A stretch of DNA of 64,000 bases from Marinobacterium mangrovicola (GCF_004339595.1 NZ_SMFU01000007.1:866658-930657), one strand, 5' to 3'. Counted from the stretch's first letter, positions 54,500 to 63,984 are shown. Numbers and translations: made by a program. Notes: a model not told the origin generated them from the sequence alone.

Positions 54500-57400
54500 A
54501 TGATCCCACGCATTGCCGAAACCGATACGATTCAGGATTTGTACCTCGCATTTGTCGAGGCGCTGAAGGAGAGCGGCTTTGAGGGGGATCTGAACCCCGA
54601 CTACGCCAACCGCGTGGTGCTTGCCACCGATAACAGCATCTACCAGATTTTACCCCAGGCGGTGCTCTATCCGCGTAACACGGATGACCTGGTGCGTATC
54701 GCCCAGCTGGCGGACAGCCCGCGCTTTAAAGAGGTGGTGCTGAGTGCCCGTGGCGGCGGTACCGGCACCAACGGTCAGTCGCTGACCGATGGCCTGGTGG
54801 TTGATGTTTCCAAGCATATGAACCGTATCCTGGAGATCAATCCGGAAGAGCGCTGGGTGCGAGTGCAGGCCGGTGTGGTCAAGGATCAGCTCAATGCGGC
54901 GCTGAAGCCCTACGGCCTGTTCTTCGCGCCGGAGCTGTCCACCAGTAACCGCGCCACTGTTGGCGGCATGATCAACACCGACGCCAGCGGTCAGGGCTCG
55001 GTGATGTACGGCAAGACCCGTGACCATGTGCTGGAACTGAAGAGCGTGTTCCTCGGCGGCGATCTCTGGACCTCCGGCCCCGTTGAAGAGGCCGAGCTCG
55101 ACAAGATCAAGGCGCGTGAAGACCGCATCGGCGAGGTGCACCGTACCGTCGATGAGATTTTCGGCCGCTGCAAGGAACAGATCGACGCCACCTTCCCGAA
55201 ACTGAACCGCTGCCTGACCGGTTACGACCTGGCGCATATCCGTGATGAACAGGGGCGTTTCAACCTGAACTCCGTGCTCTGTGGCGGTGAAGGCTCGCTG
55301 GCGTTTATCGCCGAAGCCAAACTAAACGTGCTGGCGATCCCCAAGTACTCCGCGCTGGTTAACCTCAAGTACGACAGCTTTGAATCCTCCCTGCGCGATG
55401 CCCAGGCGCTGATGCAGTGGGGCCCAACCTCTATCGAAACGGTCGACTCCAAGGTACTGAACCTGGCGATGGAAGATATCGTCTGGGATGCCGTCAGCAA
55501 CTATTTCCCCGCCGTAGATGGTGAGCCGGAGATCCGCGGCATCAATCTGGTGGAATACACCGGCGATGACGAAGAAGCGCTGAAAAAAGATGTGGAAGCG
55601 CTCTGTGCCCACCTGGATAAGGTAAAGGGGCAGCCTGGCGTCAGCTTTGGCTACACCGTGGCCTATGGCGCTGGCGAGATCGGCAAGATCTGGGCGATGC
55701 GCAAGCGCTCAGTGGGTCTGCTGGGTAACGCCAAGGGGCAGAAACGGCCGATTCCGTTCGTCGAAGATACCGCGGTGCCGCCGGAAAACCTTGCCGACTA
55801 CATCATGGAGTTTCGTGCGCTGCTGGACAGTCACGGCCTCAAGTACGGCATGTTCGGCCATGTGGACTGCGGCGTCCTGCACGTGCGCCCGGCCATCGAT
55901 ATGAAGGATGAGGCCCAGGAGGGGATGATCCGCGTTATCTCCGATGGCGTCGCTGCACTGACCAAAAAGTATAAGGGCCTGCTATGGGGCGAACACGGCA
56001 AGGGCGTGCGTTCCGAATACGCGCCGGAGTTCTTTGGCCCGCTCTATGCCGAACTGCAGAAGATTAAGGGCGTCTTTGATGGCCGTAACCAGCTTAACCC
56101 CGGCAAGATCGCCACGCCGGCGATCGATGGCGCCGAGCTGCTGAGTATCGATGGCGTTCAGACCCGCGGCCAGCTCGACCGTGAGATTCCGGTGATCGTG
56201 CGCGAACAGTATGACTCCGCCATGAACTGCAACGGCAACGGCGCCTGCTATAACTACGACCCGAACGACGCCATGTGTCCGTCATGGAAGGGCACCCGCG
56301 AACGTATCCACTCGCCGAAAGGACGCGCTTCGCTGATCCGTGAATGGCTGCGATTGATGTCGAAGCAGGGCGTTAACCCGGTGGCTGAGGCCAAAGAGAC
56401 GGGCCGCGGCTCCGGGCTGCTCTCACTGCCGGTGAAGCTGCGCAATACGCTGCGCCGTAACAAGGGCGAGTACGACTTCTCCAACGAAGTTCACGAAGCG
56501 ATGATGGGCTGCCTGGCATGTAAGTCCTGCGTGGGTCAGTGTCCGATCAAGGTGAATGTGCCGGATTTCCGCTCCCGCTTCCTTGAGCTGTACTACAGCC
56601 GCTATATGCGTCCGATGAAGGACTACCTGGTCGGTAGCCTGGAATTTATGATGCCGACGCTGTCGCGCTTCCCCGCGCCTTACAACTGGGCGATGACCAA
56701 CCCGCTGATGCGCAGCGTCATGCGACGCATGGTTGGTATGGTCGACAGCCCGGTGATCTGCACCAACGATCTGCGCAAGGGGATGACCGAGCGTGGTATC
56801 GAGTGGGCGACACCGGATCTGATCGAATCCCTGAGCCCGGCGCAGCGTGACCGTGCTGTTGTGATCGTGCAGGACGCCTTCACCAGCTACTTCGAAACCC
56901 AGCTGGTGCTGGACCTGATCGACCTGCTGGGTCAGTTCGGTTACTACGTAATGGTCGCGCCGTTCATGCCAAACGGTAAGCCGCTGCACGTGCATGGCTT
57001 TATGAAGGCCTTCAACAAGGCGGCCAAGCGCAATGTGGAGATGCTGCGAATTCTCGAAGCCACCGGCGCGCCGCTGATCGGTATCGATCCCTCCATGACC
57101 CTGACCTACCGTCAGGAATACGCCGACGCGGTAGGCCGGGATCTGCCGAAAGTCTCGCTGGTACAGGAGTGGCTGGCCGGTGAACTGGGCAATATCCGCA
57201 TGGAGCGTGATCTGCCGAGCGCAGAGTACAAGCTGATGGCGCACTGCACCGAGAAGACCTCCGCAGCGCCTTCGCTGAAGCAGTGGCAGCAGATCTTTGA
57301 TGCCTTGGGGCAGAAGCTGACGATCCAGTCTTCCGGCTGCTGCGGCATGTCCGGCACCTTCGGTCATGAGACTGCCAACTATCAGCGTTCCAAGGATATC

Positions 57401-57553
57401 TACGACCTGAGCTGGCGTAACATCGTCAATAAGCCGGAGAACCGCGGTCAGCTGATGGCTACCGGTTACTCCTGCCGCTCCCAGGTGAAGCGTCTCGATG
57501 ATCAGAGCCTGCCGCACCCGGTTCAGGTACTGCTTGGCCTGATTCGCCAGTAA
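54500..57553 (+). CDS. ydiJ: YdiJ-type FAD and Fe-S D-2-hydroxyacid dehydrogenase
   Basis: A 1017-residue fusion of an FAD-linked oxidase (FAD_binding_4: RGGGTGTNGQSLTDG and STSNRATVGGMINTDASGQGS) with an iron-sulfur reductase half. CLACKSCVGQCPIKVNVP near residue 671 binds a 4Fe-4S cluster and SSGCCGMSGTFGHE near 947 is a CCG motif. E. coli YdiJ has this size and layout and acts on D-2-hydroxyglutarate. The strong codon bias suggests high expression. It is divergent from a LysR gene and is followed by rraA. Confidence 0.9.
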   Translation: MIPRIAETDTIQDLYLAFVEALKESGFEGDLNPDYANRVVLATDNSIYQILPQAVLYPRNTDDLVRIAQLADSPRFKEVVLSARGGGTGTNGQSLTDGLVVDVSKHMNRILEINPEERWVRVQAGVVKDQLNAALKPYGLFFAPELSTSNRATVGGMINTDASGQGSVMYGKTRDHVLELKSVFLGGDLWTSGPVEEAELDKIKAREDRIGEVHRTVDEIFGRCKEQIDATFPKLNRCLTGYDLAHIRDEQGRFNLNSVLCGGEGSLAFIAEAKLNVLAIPKYSALVNLKYDSFESSLRDAQALMQWGPTSIETVDSKVLNLAMEDIVWDAVSNYFPAVDGEPEIRGINLVEYTGDDEEALKKDVEALCAHLDKVKGQPGVSFGYTVAYGAGEIGKIWAMRKRSVGLLGNAKGQKRPIPFVEDTAVPPENLADYIMEFRALLDSHGLKYGMFGHVDCGVLHVRPAIDMKDEAQEGMIRVISDGVAALTKKYKGLLWGEHGKGVRSEYAPEFFGPLYAELQKIKGVFDGRNQLNPGKIATPAIDGAELLSIDGVQTRGQLDREIPVIVREQYDSAMNCNGNGACYNYDPNDAMCPSWKGTRERIHSPKGRASLIREWLRLMSKQGVNPVAEAKETGRGSGLLSLPVKLRNTLRRNKGEYDFSNEVHEAMMGCLACKSCVGQCPIKVNVPDFRSRFLELYYSRYMRPMKDYLVGSLEFMMPTLSRFPAPYNWAMTNPLMRSVMRRMVGMVDSPVICTNDLRKGMTERGIEWATPDLIESLSPAQRDRAVVIVQDAFTSYFETQLVLDLIDLLGQFGYYVMVAPFMPNGKPLHVHGFMKAFNKAAKRNVEMLRILEATGAPLIGIDPSMTLTYRQEYADAVGRDLPKVSLVQEWLAGELGNIRMERDLPSAEYKLMAHCTEKTSAAPSLKQWQQIFDALGQKLTIQSSGCCGMSGTFGHETANYQRSKDIYDLSWRNIVNKPENRGQLMATGYSCRSQVKRLDDQSLPHPVQVLLGLIRQ

Positions 57554-57667
57554 GCCTTATGCCGCGCCCGCAAAGCCAAATTGGCAAAACGGCGCGGCAG
57601 CTCCCTTAACACTGGCCATGAGTGGTAGTGCAATTGCAAAAAAACTGGTCCAGTATTCAGCCATCTG

Positions 57668-58177
57668 ATGAGCCAAACCAAGGAGTCTGCCGTGGAAGAT
57701 CTACTACCCGAGCTGTGTGACCAGTTTCCCGACCTGGTCCGTGTTGTTGAACCGATGTTTGCAAACTTCGGCGGACGGGAAAATTTCGGTGGCGAGATCG
57801 TCACCATCAAAGCGTTTGAAGATAACTCCCTGGTGCGTGAGCAGGTCGCTCAGCCAGGCGCCGGCAAGGTGTTGGTGGTTGATGGCGGTGCTTCCATGCG
57901 TCGCGCCATGCTCGGCGATATGCTTGCCGAAAAGGCGGCCAGCAACGGCTGGGAAGGGATCATCATCTACGGCTGTATTCGTGATGTGAACGCTATCGGC
58001 GAAACCGATATCGGCGTGCAGGCGCTGGGTACCATTCCGCTGAAAACCGAGAAGAAGGGCGTCGGCGAGCTGAACATCCCGGTGACCTTCGGCGGTGTTA
58101 CCTTTACGCCGGGTGAGTATGTTTACGCCGACAACAACGGCGTGCTGGTCTCTGCACAGAAGCTGGAACTGGCCTGA
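57668..58177 (+). CDS. rraA: RraA-family protein with intact aldolase-type site
   Basis: A protein of up to 169 residues; a GTG at 57692 after GGAGTCTGCC is an alternative start, giving 161. It has [40 protein letters not shown] and [20 protein letters not shown]. coli RraA inhibits RNase E. Here, as in Pseudomonas versions, the Arg-Asp pair of the active site (IRDV) is kept, whereas in E. coli, as I recall, it is RQ. That allows 4-hydroxy-4-methyl-2-oxoglutarate aldolase or oxaloacetate decarboxylase activity. It follows ydiJ by about 115 bases. Confidence 0.9.
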   Translation: MSQTKESAVEDLLPELCDQFPDLVRVVEPMFANFGGRENFGGEIVTIKAFEDNSLVREQVAQPGAGKVLVVDGGASMRRAMLGDMLAEKAASNGWEGIIIYGCIRDVNAIGETDIGVQALGTIPLKTEKKGVGELNIPVTFGGVTFTPGEYVYADNNGVLVSAQKLELA

Positions 58178-58209
58178 TCGGTCCTTAGGCCCAAGCCCAG
58201 GCTTTGCTA

Positions 58210-58233
58210 AAGCGCCTTTCAAGGCGCTTTTTT
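58210..58233 (+). terminator. terminator after rraA
   Basis: AAGCGCCTT (58210-58218) and AAGGCGCTT (58221-58229) form a nine-base-pair stem with a very short loop, followed by TTTTTT. It lies 33 bases after the rraA stop. Confidence 0.9.
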
Positions 58234-58550
58234 CGTTCTTAGGTATCAGGTTTTACACCTCTCTCACAAGGCTTAAGTAGGGAGGCGGCCTATATCCCTG
58301 GGCCAGTGTCATAAAGAGGTAATACCCTCGGCCGGCCCGTTCAGACGATCCAGTACAACCGTATTAAACCGACGACAGTCATCGGCATTGCGTCGTTTAC
58401 ACCTCTTTCATCGCGGCTGAAAAGTAGCCGCGAAACAGCGCTCAGGTCGAATATTCCCGAGGCTCGCTGCCTTCAATAATCGATCCCCATCAGGCTCCGG
58501 CTTCAAACCTGTGACCTGAGTGTCATGACAAAAAATAAAAAGGGGATCAC
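58234..58550 (+). promoter_or_regulatory. porin upstream region with direct repeats and hairpin
   Basis: This 317-base gap contains no supported gene. A 15-base element, TTTACACCTCTNTCA, occurs twice at 58252-58266 and 58396-58410, differing at one base. Directly after the second copy lies a perfect eight-base-pair hairpin (58411-58418 with 58426-58433). These may be operators of the porin gene or part of its leader. AAGGGGAT precedes the porin ATG. Confidence 0.45.
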
Positions 58551-59630
58551 ATGAAAAACAAGAATCTGACCCGCTCACTGCTGGCTTTGGCCGTCACCGC
58601 GGCCTCCGTATCGGCCCAGGCTGAGATTGTTCTCTACGACAAAGAAGGCACCACGTTCTCCGCAGACGGCCTGCTAAACGCTTTCTATACCCGTCAGGAG
58701 CAGGGCGACCAAGACGTTTCCCGTGTACGCATGGGCTTTCTGCCTAACTACATCGGTTTCAACGTCTCGAAAGAGCAGGGCGACCTGACGCTGGGCGCAC
58801 GCTCCTCGTTCTGGGTAACCATCAACGATGTCAGCAATGACGATCTGAACGGTGACAGTGAAACCGACACCGGCATCGATGTGCGTCAGTTCTATGGCAC
58901 CGTCGATGGCGACTGGGGTCAGGTGCTGTTCGGTAAGGATTTCGGTCTTTACGCCCGCAGTAACATTTTCAACGATGAGTTGCTGCTGGGTGTCGGTTTT
59001 GCGCCGCAGAACTCGGTGCGCACCACCTTCGGTAACATCACCACCGGTTACCCCTACGCCAACCCGAATACGCAGATCACCTATCGCACACCCACCGCCA
59101 ATGGCTTCCAGCTCGCCGTAGGTATCCTGGATCCCAGCTATTCCAATGATCTGAGCCGCTACAGCGAAGAGCCGCGCTTTGAAGCGGAGCTGACCTACAA
59201 CGCCGATTACAACGGTCTGAAGATCGGTGCCTGGTTGGGTGGCGCCATGGGTGAGACCACCACCGCTACCGATTCCGTCGATGCGCAGGGTCTGGCTTAC
59301 GGCGTCCAGCTTGGCTACGGCGGCTTTAAGGTGACCGCTTCAGGCTTTGATCAGGAGGGTATCCCGACCACCTTTACATCCAACGTGCTCGATTCCGAGA
59401 TCGATTCGGATGGCTATCTTGTACAGACCTCCTACACTTACAAAGCCGTTAGAGGCGTTCTCTCTTACGGCAATGTAGATGCGGGTGGCAGTGAGAGTGA
59501 ACTTTCTGCCGGCGCTGTTTTCTACAATGTTACCGACAACCTGAAACTTGTCGGCGAATACAGTGTCTACGAACCTGAGGGCGGTGATGATATAGACACT
59601 TTAGCGTTAGGTGCCGTCCTCACCTGGTAA
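58551..59630 (+). CDS. general porin (Gram-negative Porin_4 type)
   Basis: A 359-residue outer-membrane protein. The signal peptide (about 1-24, ending AQA) precedes EIVLYDKEGTTFSADGLLNAFY, a usual porin opening. FYGTVDGDWGQVLFGKD matches the conserved strand before the constriction loop, and the C-terminus ends LALGAVLTW with the terminal aromatic residue used for outer-membrane assembly. It is a monocistronic gene between two terminators. The solute preference is not visible. Confidence 0.88.
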   Translation: MKNKNLTRSLLALAVTAASVSAQAEIVLYDKEGTTFSADGLLNAFYTRQEQGDQDVSRVRMGFLPNYIGFNVSKEQGDLTLGARSSFWVTINDVSNDDLNGDSETDTGIDVRQFYGTVDGDWGQVLFGKDFGLYARSNIFNDELLLGVGFAPQNSVRTTFGNITTGYPYANPNTQITYRTPTANGFQLAVGILDPSYSNDLSRYSEEPRFEAELTYNADYNGLKIGAWLGGAMGETTTATDSVDAQGLAYGVQLGYGGFKVTASGFDQEGIPTTFTSNVLDSEIDSDGYLVQTSYTYKAVRGVLSYGNVDAGGSESELSAGAVFYNVTDNLKLVGEYSVYEPEGGDDIDTLALGAVLTW

Positions 59631-59656
59631 ATCATCATCCTTCCAGCATGATGCTG

Positions 59657-59706
59657 GCCGCAAACCGGACCTCCCCCCTTCATCCGGTTTGCGGCTTTTA
59701 TTTTTT
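59657..59706 (+). terminator. strong terminator after the porin gene
   Basis: A perfect 13-base-pair stem (59657-59669 with 59683-59695), a 13-base loop and TTTTATTTTTT follow the porin stop by 26 bases. Confidence 0.92.
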
Positions 59707-59836
59707 CCTCTCCTGATTCAGCCTCTCTCTTTTCTCAAGCTCTCTCTGCTCAATAGTCGCGTCTATTCACTGAACGGCAATCCAATCGTTGTTATGTCGT
59801 TGTCCGCAAGCCATTCGGATCAGTACTCAAGTAGCA

Positions 59837-59866
59837 TTAACCCCTTAAGGGTTGTGTGCCTACAAT
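59837..59866 (+). promoter_or_regulatory. promoter candidate of the FIST sensor gene with palindrome
   Basis: TTAACC (59837-59842) and TACAAT (59861-59866) are spaced 18 bases apart and fit a moderate sigma70 promoter. The perfect 10-base palindrome CCCTTAAGGG (59842-59851) lies in the spacer and would be well placed for a regulator. The ATG follows 35 bases later. Confidence 0.4.
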
Positions 59867-59900
59867 CAGAGTAAACAGCGACAGGCTTGAGAGTATTGCG

Positions 59901-61061
59901 ATGAATGCCCCCATAATCAGGGAACCGGTGAGAACCGCCGTCTCCGATCTAAAAGATCCGGCAGCAGCTGCGGCTGAGTTATTTCAGCAGCTCAGTCACC
60001 CGGAGGTCGGCTTCGTTCTGTTTTTCTGCTCGGCCGAGTACGACCTGGAACTGCTCAGCGAAGCATTGGAATCCCATTTTGGCGATGTCAGTGTGGCTGG
60101 CTGCACTACAGCAGGGGAGGTCACTCCAGAAGGCTATGACCGCGGCAGCATTACGGCCATAGGTTTTGACCGCAACCTCTTTGCTATCGATGTGGAGCTG
60201 GTCGAATCACTTGAGCGTTTCTCGCTCGCCAACGCACAGGAACTAGTATCACGGCTGGTGAGTTCCTGCCGTGAGGCCAAGGTGGCGCCCATCAAGGGCC
60301 ACAGCTTCGCGCTGACACTGCTTGATGGGCTCTCCAGTCAGGAAGAGATGGTGCTGATGACGCTGAACTCTGCGCTCGGCAGCATCCCGCTGTTCGGCGG
60401 CTCCGCCGGCGACGATATTCATCTGACCAATACCCATGTCTACTACCAGGGGCGTTTTCATACCCAGGCCGCCATCGTTATTTTGGTCAGCACACCACTG
60501 GACTTTGAGGTATTTACCACCCATCACCTGCGTCCACTGGCTGACAAGATGGTGGTTACCGCGTCCGATCCCAGTACGCGTACCGTATTTGAGTTGAACG
60601 CCTCACCGGCTGCCGAAGAGTATGCGGCGCTGGTCGGTAAGCGGGTAGAGGACCTGGATGTATCCACCTTTGCGCTGCGTCCACTGGCGGTGCGGATCGG
60701 GCAGGACTACTACGTGCGCTCTATTCAGCGGGTCAATCCGGACGGCAGCCTGACGTTCTACTGCGCGGTTGAGAACGGCATTGTATTGACCGCCATGAAG
60801 CCTGACTCTCTGCTGGAAGATCTCTCGGGCCACTTCGACCGCATCGAGGCGGAGATCGGCCAGCCATTGATTACTATCGGCTGTGACTGCTTTTTGCGCC
60901 GTATGGAGCTGGAACTCAACGGCGAAGAACAATCCATGTCCCGCTTTTTACAGGCCCACCGTGTGATCGGGTTTAACACCTACGGGGAACAGTATGACGG
61001 CATGCACATCAATCAGACCTTCACCGGCGTCGTTATCGGACAGCGCAACCGCAATGGCTGA
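59901..61061 (+). CDS. nosP: NosP-like FIST-domain sensor protein
   Basis: A 386-residue cytoplasmic protein with a FIST N domain (about 30-230; VAGCTTAGEVTPEGYDRGSITAIGF) and a FIST C domain (about 230-370). In Pseudomonas and related bacteria a FIST protein encoded directly ahead of a hybrid kinase of this kind is NosP, a heme-based nitric oxide sensor that inhibits the kinase. The same gene pair is seen here. Heme binding cannot be read from the sequence with certainty. The ATG at 59901 follows GAGAG; an in-frame start at 59856 lies before the likely promoter's -10. It overlaps the kinase start by eight bases. Confidence 0.82.
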   Translation: MNAPIIREPVRTAVSDLKDPAAAAAELFQQLSHPEVGFVLFFCSAEYDLELLSEALESHFGDVSVAGCTTAGEVTPEGYDRGSITAIGFDRNLFAIDVELVESLERFSLANAQELVSRLVSSCREAKVAPIKGHSFALTLLDGLSSQEEMVLMTLNSALGSIPLFGGSAGDDIHLTNTHVYYQGRFHTQAAIVILVSTPLDFEVFTTHHLRPLADKMVVTASDPSTRTVFELNASPAAEEYAALVGKRVEDLDVSTFALRPLAVRIGQDYYVRSIQRVNPDGSLTFYCAVENGIVLTAMKPDSLLEDLSGHFDRIEAEIGQPLITIGCDCFLRRMELELNGEEQSMSRFLQAHRVIGFNTYGEQYDGMHINQTFTGVVIGQRNRNG

Positions 61062-63693
61062 AGCGAAGGCTGAGCAGCCGTCTGCAGAGCAGCTCTCTTG
61101 CGAAGAGCTCTCTCCCGAACAGCTGCGCGCCCGTGTTGCGGAACTGGAAGCAGAAAATGGCCGGCTGCAGCGTATTCGCGATGCCCTGATCGAAAGGGTG
61201 GAAGCCAGCAGTGGGCTGCGAGCAGAACCCTACGCGGCGTTTGAACACTCGGTCACCCTGGCCGAGCAGGTACGCGAACGCACCGAAGCGCTTAACGTCG
61301 CCCTGCATGATCTGAAGTATTCCAACCAGGCGTTGAAGCAGGCCAACGAAGAAGCCGCCACTGCACATCAACGACTTATCGACGCAATTGAAAGTATTTC
61401 CGACGCTTTTGCGCTGTTCGATGCGGACCGGAAACTGGTCCTGTTCAATAACCGCTTCCGTGAAATCTGGGCGCTGTGCGGCGTCAATATTCAGCGTGGC
61501 ATTAGCATCGAGCGCTGCCTCGAATTGGGACTGGAGCGTAACCTGATTGTCGAAACCCAGGCCTGGCAGGGCGAAGATGCCAATATCTACCGCCTCTGTG
61601 ACGGGCGCTGGCTGCAGATGAGCAGCCGTGAAACCGGCGATGGCGGTATGGTTGCGCTCTATACCGATATCACCGATCTGAAGGCGTCCGAGGCGGCCCA
61701 GCGCGAACAGGCGCTGGCGGTTAAATCGCGGTTGCTGCAGAGCACCGTCGATAACCTTTCGCAGGGCGTCGCCCTGATCAACGCCGAAGGCCGGGTGGAG
61801 ATCTGGAACGACCTGTTCCTCGAGCTTACCCACCTTAAGCCTGAGCAGCTCGCGGATAGTCCTCGCTTCGAGCAGCTGATGAGCGCCTCAGATGTCACGC
61901 TGTTGACGCCAAGATCCCGGGATGAATCGGATCGGCCGTTAACCGACCTGACCCAGGAGCTCAGTGATGGCAGGGTCATCGAGATTCGCACCCATCCGCT
62001 GTCAGCCGGTGGCTACGTTAACACATACACCGATATCACCGATCACTCCCGCTACGCTGAGACCCTGCGGGAGAGCGAGCGCTGGATCCGTGTGATTACC
62101 GACCATGTGCCGGCGCTGATCGCTTATATCGGCGAGGGGATGCGTTACCAGTTCACCAACAAGGTGTATGACGAGTGGTACGGTTGGCCGCGCGGCTCGT
62201 TGATCGGCGAGACCATGAGCCGGGTTCACGGCGAGGTGCAGTATGAGCGCCTGGAGCCCTACGTAAAACGCGCCATGGAAGGTGAGAGCGTCACCTTCGA
62301 GATTGAAGAAGCCAACGCCCTGGGCGAAAACCGCTATCTGCTGAAAGCCTATGTGCCTAATCTGGGTGCCGATGGCAAGCCGGTGGGTTTTTTCGTGATG
62401 ATCCGCGATATCACCGAGCGCCGCCGCACATCGCTGGCGCTGCAGCAGGCCTATGAGAACCTGGAGCAGCGTGTGCGTGAGCGCACCTCGGAGCTGACCG
62501 AGGTAAACCAGCAACTGCGGCTGGAGATCGGTGAGCGTAAAACCATCGAATCACGGTTGCGTGATGCCAAGCAGGAGGCGGAGCGGGCTAACCTGTCCAA
62601 GACCAAGTTCCTGGCAGCGGTCAGTCACGATCTACTGCAGCCACTCAATGCGGCGCGACTGTTTACCGGTGCCTTGCTGGAGCAGCCGATGCCGGAGCGT
62701 ATCGGTGGGCTGATCGGCTCGGTCAGCAATTCGCTGGAGGATGTGGAGCGGCTACTCAGCACCCTGGTGGATATCTCCAAGCTTGACGCCGGTGTGATCA
62801 AGCCGGATGTGTCCGCCTTCCATATCAACGAACTGCTGGAGAACATCGCATCGGAATACACCCATATCGCGCAGAGTGAGGGGCTGAGTTTCCACGCGGT
62901 GAACTCCAAGGTTGTAGTGCAGAGTGACCCGGCACTGCTCGGCCGGATTCTGCGAAACCTGCTCTCCAACGCGGTGCGTTACACCGGCAGCGGCGGAGAT
63001 ATACTCCTTGGTTGCCGTCGCAGGGCCGAGGGGCTGGAGATCCAGGTCTGCGATACCGGCAGCGGGATACCGGCGGACCAGTTGGCTACCATCTTTCAGG
63101 AGTTCAAGCGCGGCAATAACGCCGGCCAGGACAAGGGCCTTGGCCTGGGGCTAGCCATCGTTGAAAAGATCGCCAGCATGCTCGGGCATCGGATCGATGT
63201 GCGCTCGAGTCCCGGCCGGGGCTCCGTTTTCTCGGTGCTGATTCCCTATGGCGAACTGGCGCCTCAGCATACGGTGCCGCAACTGAAGGTGAACGACTTC
63301 GGTGATCGTTTGCAGGGCGCCAGTATCTGGATGATCGATAACGATCAGTCGATCTGTGACGGTATGTCGACCCTCCTGGAAGGCTGGGGCTGCGAAATTG
63401 TCACCGCGCTGAGTCTTGAACAGCTGCGCGAGAAAGTCGCCGTCGGTTCGGCGCGGCTCGATCTGCTGATTGTTGATTACCACCTGGACGATGGTGTGAA
63501 CGGTGTCGATCTGGTGCGCGAGATTATGCCGCAACGGCCGGATGAACCTCCCGTGCTGATGATCACCGCAAATTACAGCAACGAACTCAAACAGGAGATG
63601 CGTACGCTGGGTTATCACCTGATGCACAAACCGATCCGACCGCTGAAGCTGAAGACGATGTTGAGCCATCTGATCGATCCTCAAACTGCCTGA
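61054..63693 (+). CDS. nahK: NahK-like hybrid histidine kinase
   Basis: A cytoplasmic kinase of 879 residues from ATG 61054, without membrane spans. An N-terminal coiled coil is followed by PAS domains (about 110-220, 230-335 and 345-465), then a helical linker and the kinase core: phospho-acceptor His525 in AAVSHDLLQPLNAAR, NLLSNAVRYT, DTGSGIP and GLGLGLAIVEKIASMLG. A C-terminal receiver has Asp808 in LLIVDYHLDDG. The HDLLQPL motif is that of the NahK group, which in Pseudomonas feeds a phosphotransfer protein tied to biofilm control. An in-frame ATG at 60994 lies inside the sensor gene and is not favoured. Confidence 0.88.
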   Translation: MAEAKAEQPSAEQLSCEELSPEQLRARVAELEAENGRLQRIRDALIERVEASSGLRAEPYAAFEHSVTLAEQVRERTEALNVALHDLKYSNQALKQANEEAATAHQRLIDAIESISDAFALFDADRKLVLFNNRFREIWALCGVNIQRGISIERCLELGLERNLIVETQAWQGEDANIYRLCDGRWLQMSSRETGDGGMVALYTDITDLKASEAAQREQALAVKSRLLQSTVDNLSQGVALINAEGRVEIWNDLFLELTHLKPEQLADSPRFEQLMSASDVTLLTPRSRDESDRPLTDLTQELSDGRVIEIRTHPLSAGGYVNTYTDITDHSRYAETLRESERWIRVITDHVPALIAYIGEGMRYQFTNKVYDEWYGWPRGSLIGETMSRVHGEVQYERLEPYVKRAMEGESVTFEIEEANALGENRYLLKAYVPNLGADGKPVGFFVMIRDITERRRTSLALQQAYENLEQRVRERTSELTEVNQQLRLEIGERKTIESRLRDAKQEAERANLSKTKFLAAVSHDLLQPLNAARLFTGALLEQPMPERIGGLIGSVSNSLEDVERLLSTLVDISKLDAGVIKPDVSAFHINELLENIASEYTHIAQSEGLSFHAVNSKVVVQSDPALLGRILRNLLSNAVRYTGSGGDILLGCRRRAEGLEIQVCDTGSGIPADQLATIFQEFKRGNNAGQDKGLGLGLAIVEKIASMLGHRIDVRSSPGRGSVFSVLIPYGELAPQHTVPQLKVNDFGDRLQGASIWMIDNDQSICDGMSTLLEGWGCEIVTALSLEQLREKVAVGSARLDLLIVDYHLDDGVNGVDLVREIMPQRPDEPPVLMITANYSNELKQEMRTLGYHLMHKPIRPLKLKTMLSHLIDPQTA

Positions 63694-63713
63694 GTACCTC
63701 TCTCCGGCAAGGA

Positions 63714-63748
63714 AACGCTGCAGGGAACACTCAGTTCCTTGCAGCGTT
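63714..63748 (+). terminator. long hairpin after the hybrid kinase
   Basis: Arms of 15 bases (63714-63728 with 63734-63748), one G-U pair, five-base loop, 20 bases after the stop codon. The tail GTGTTGTC is only weakly U-rich, so termination is likely but not certain. Confidence 0.55.
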
Positions 63749-63818
63749 GTGTTGTCAGCTTCCTGTCGCAGACCCTTTAGGGTAGGGTTAGAGCGCTTTT
63801 ATTACATATCAGCTTAAA

Positions 63819-63984
63819 TTCTCAGGGCGGGGCGAAATTCCCCACCGGCGGTATTTTTGTCTGCGCAGCCACTTTCCTGGCACCTTAAGCGCAACAAAAC
63901 AGCCCGCGAGCGCCTGCCGAAGGCAGGGTCAGCAGATCCGGTGAGATGCCGGAGCCGACGGTTAAAGTCCGGATGGAAGAGATT
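63819..63984 (+). ncRNA. FMN riboswitch (RFN element)
   Basis: All conserved blocks of the RFN element appear in order: CTCAGGGCGGGG-CGAAATTCCCCACCGGCGGT, AGCCCGCGAGCG, GGTCAGCAGATCCGGTGAGA, GCCGGAGCCGACGGTTA and AGTCCGGATGGAAGAGA. It binds flavin mononucleotide and shuts off the downstream gene in known cases. The controlled gene lies past the window end; in gammaproteobacteria with this solitary arrangement it is most often ribB (3,4-dihydroxy-2-butanone 4-phosphate synthase), which is inference. Confidence 0.95.
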
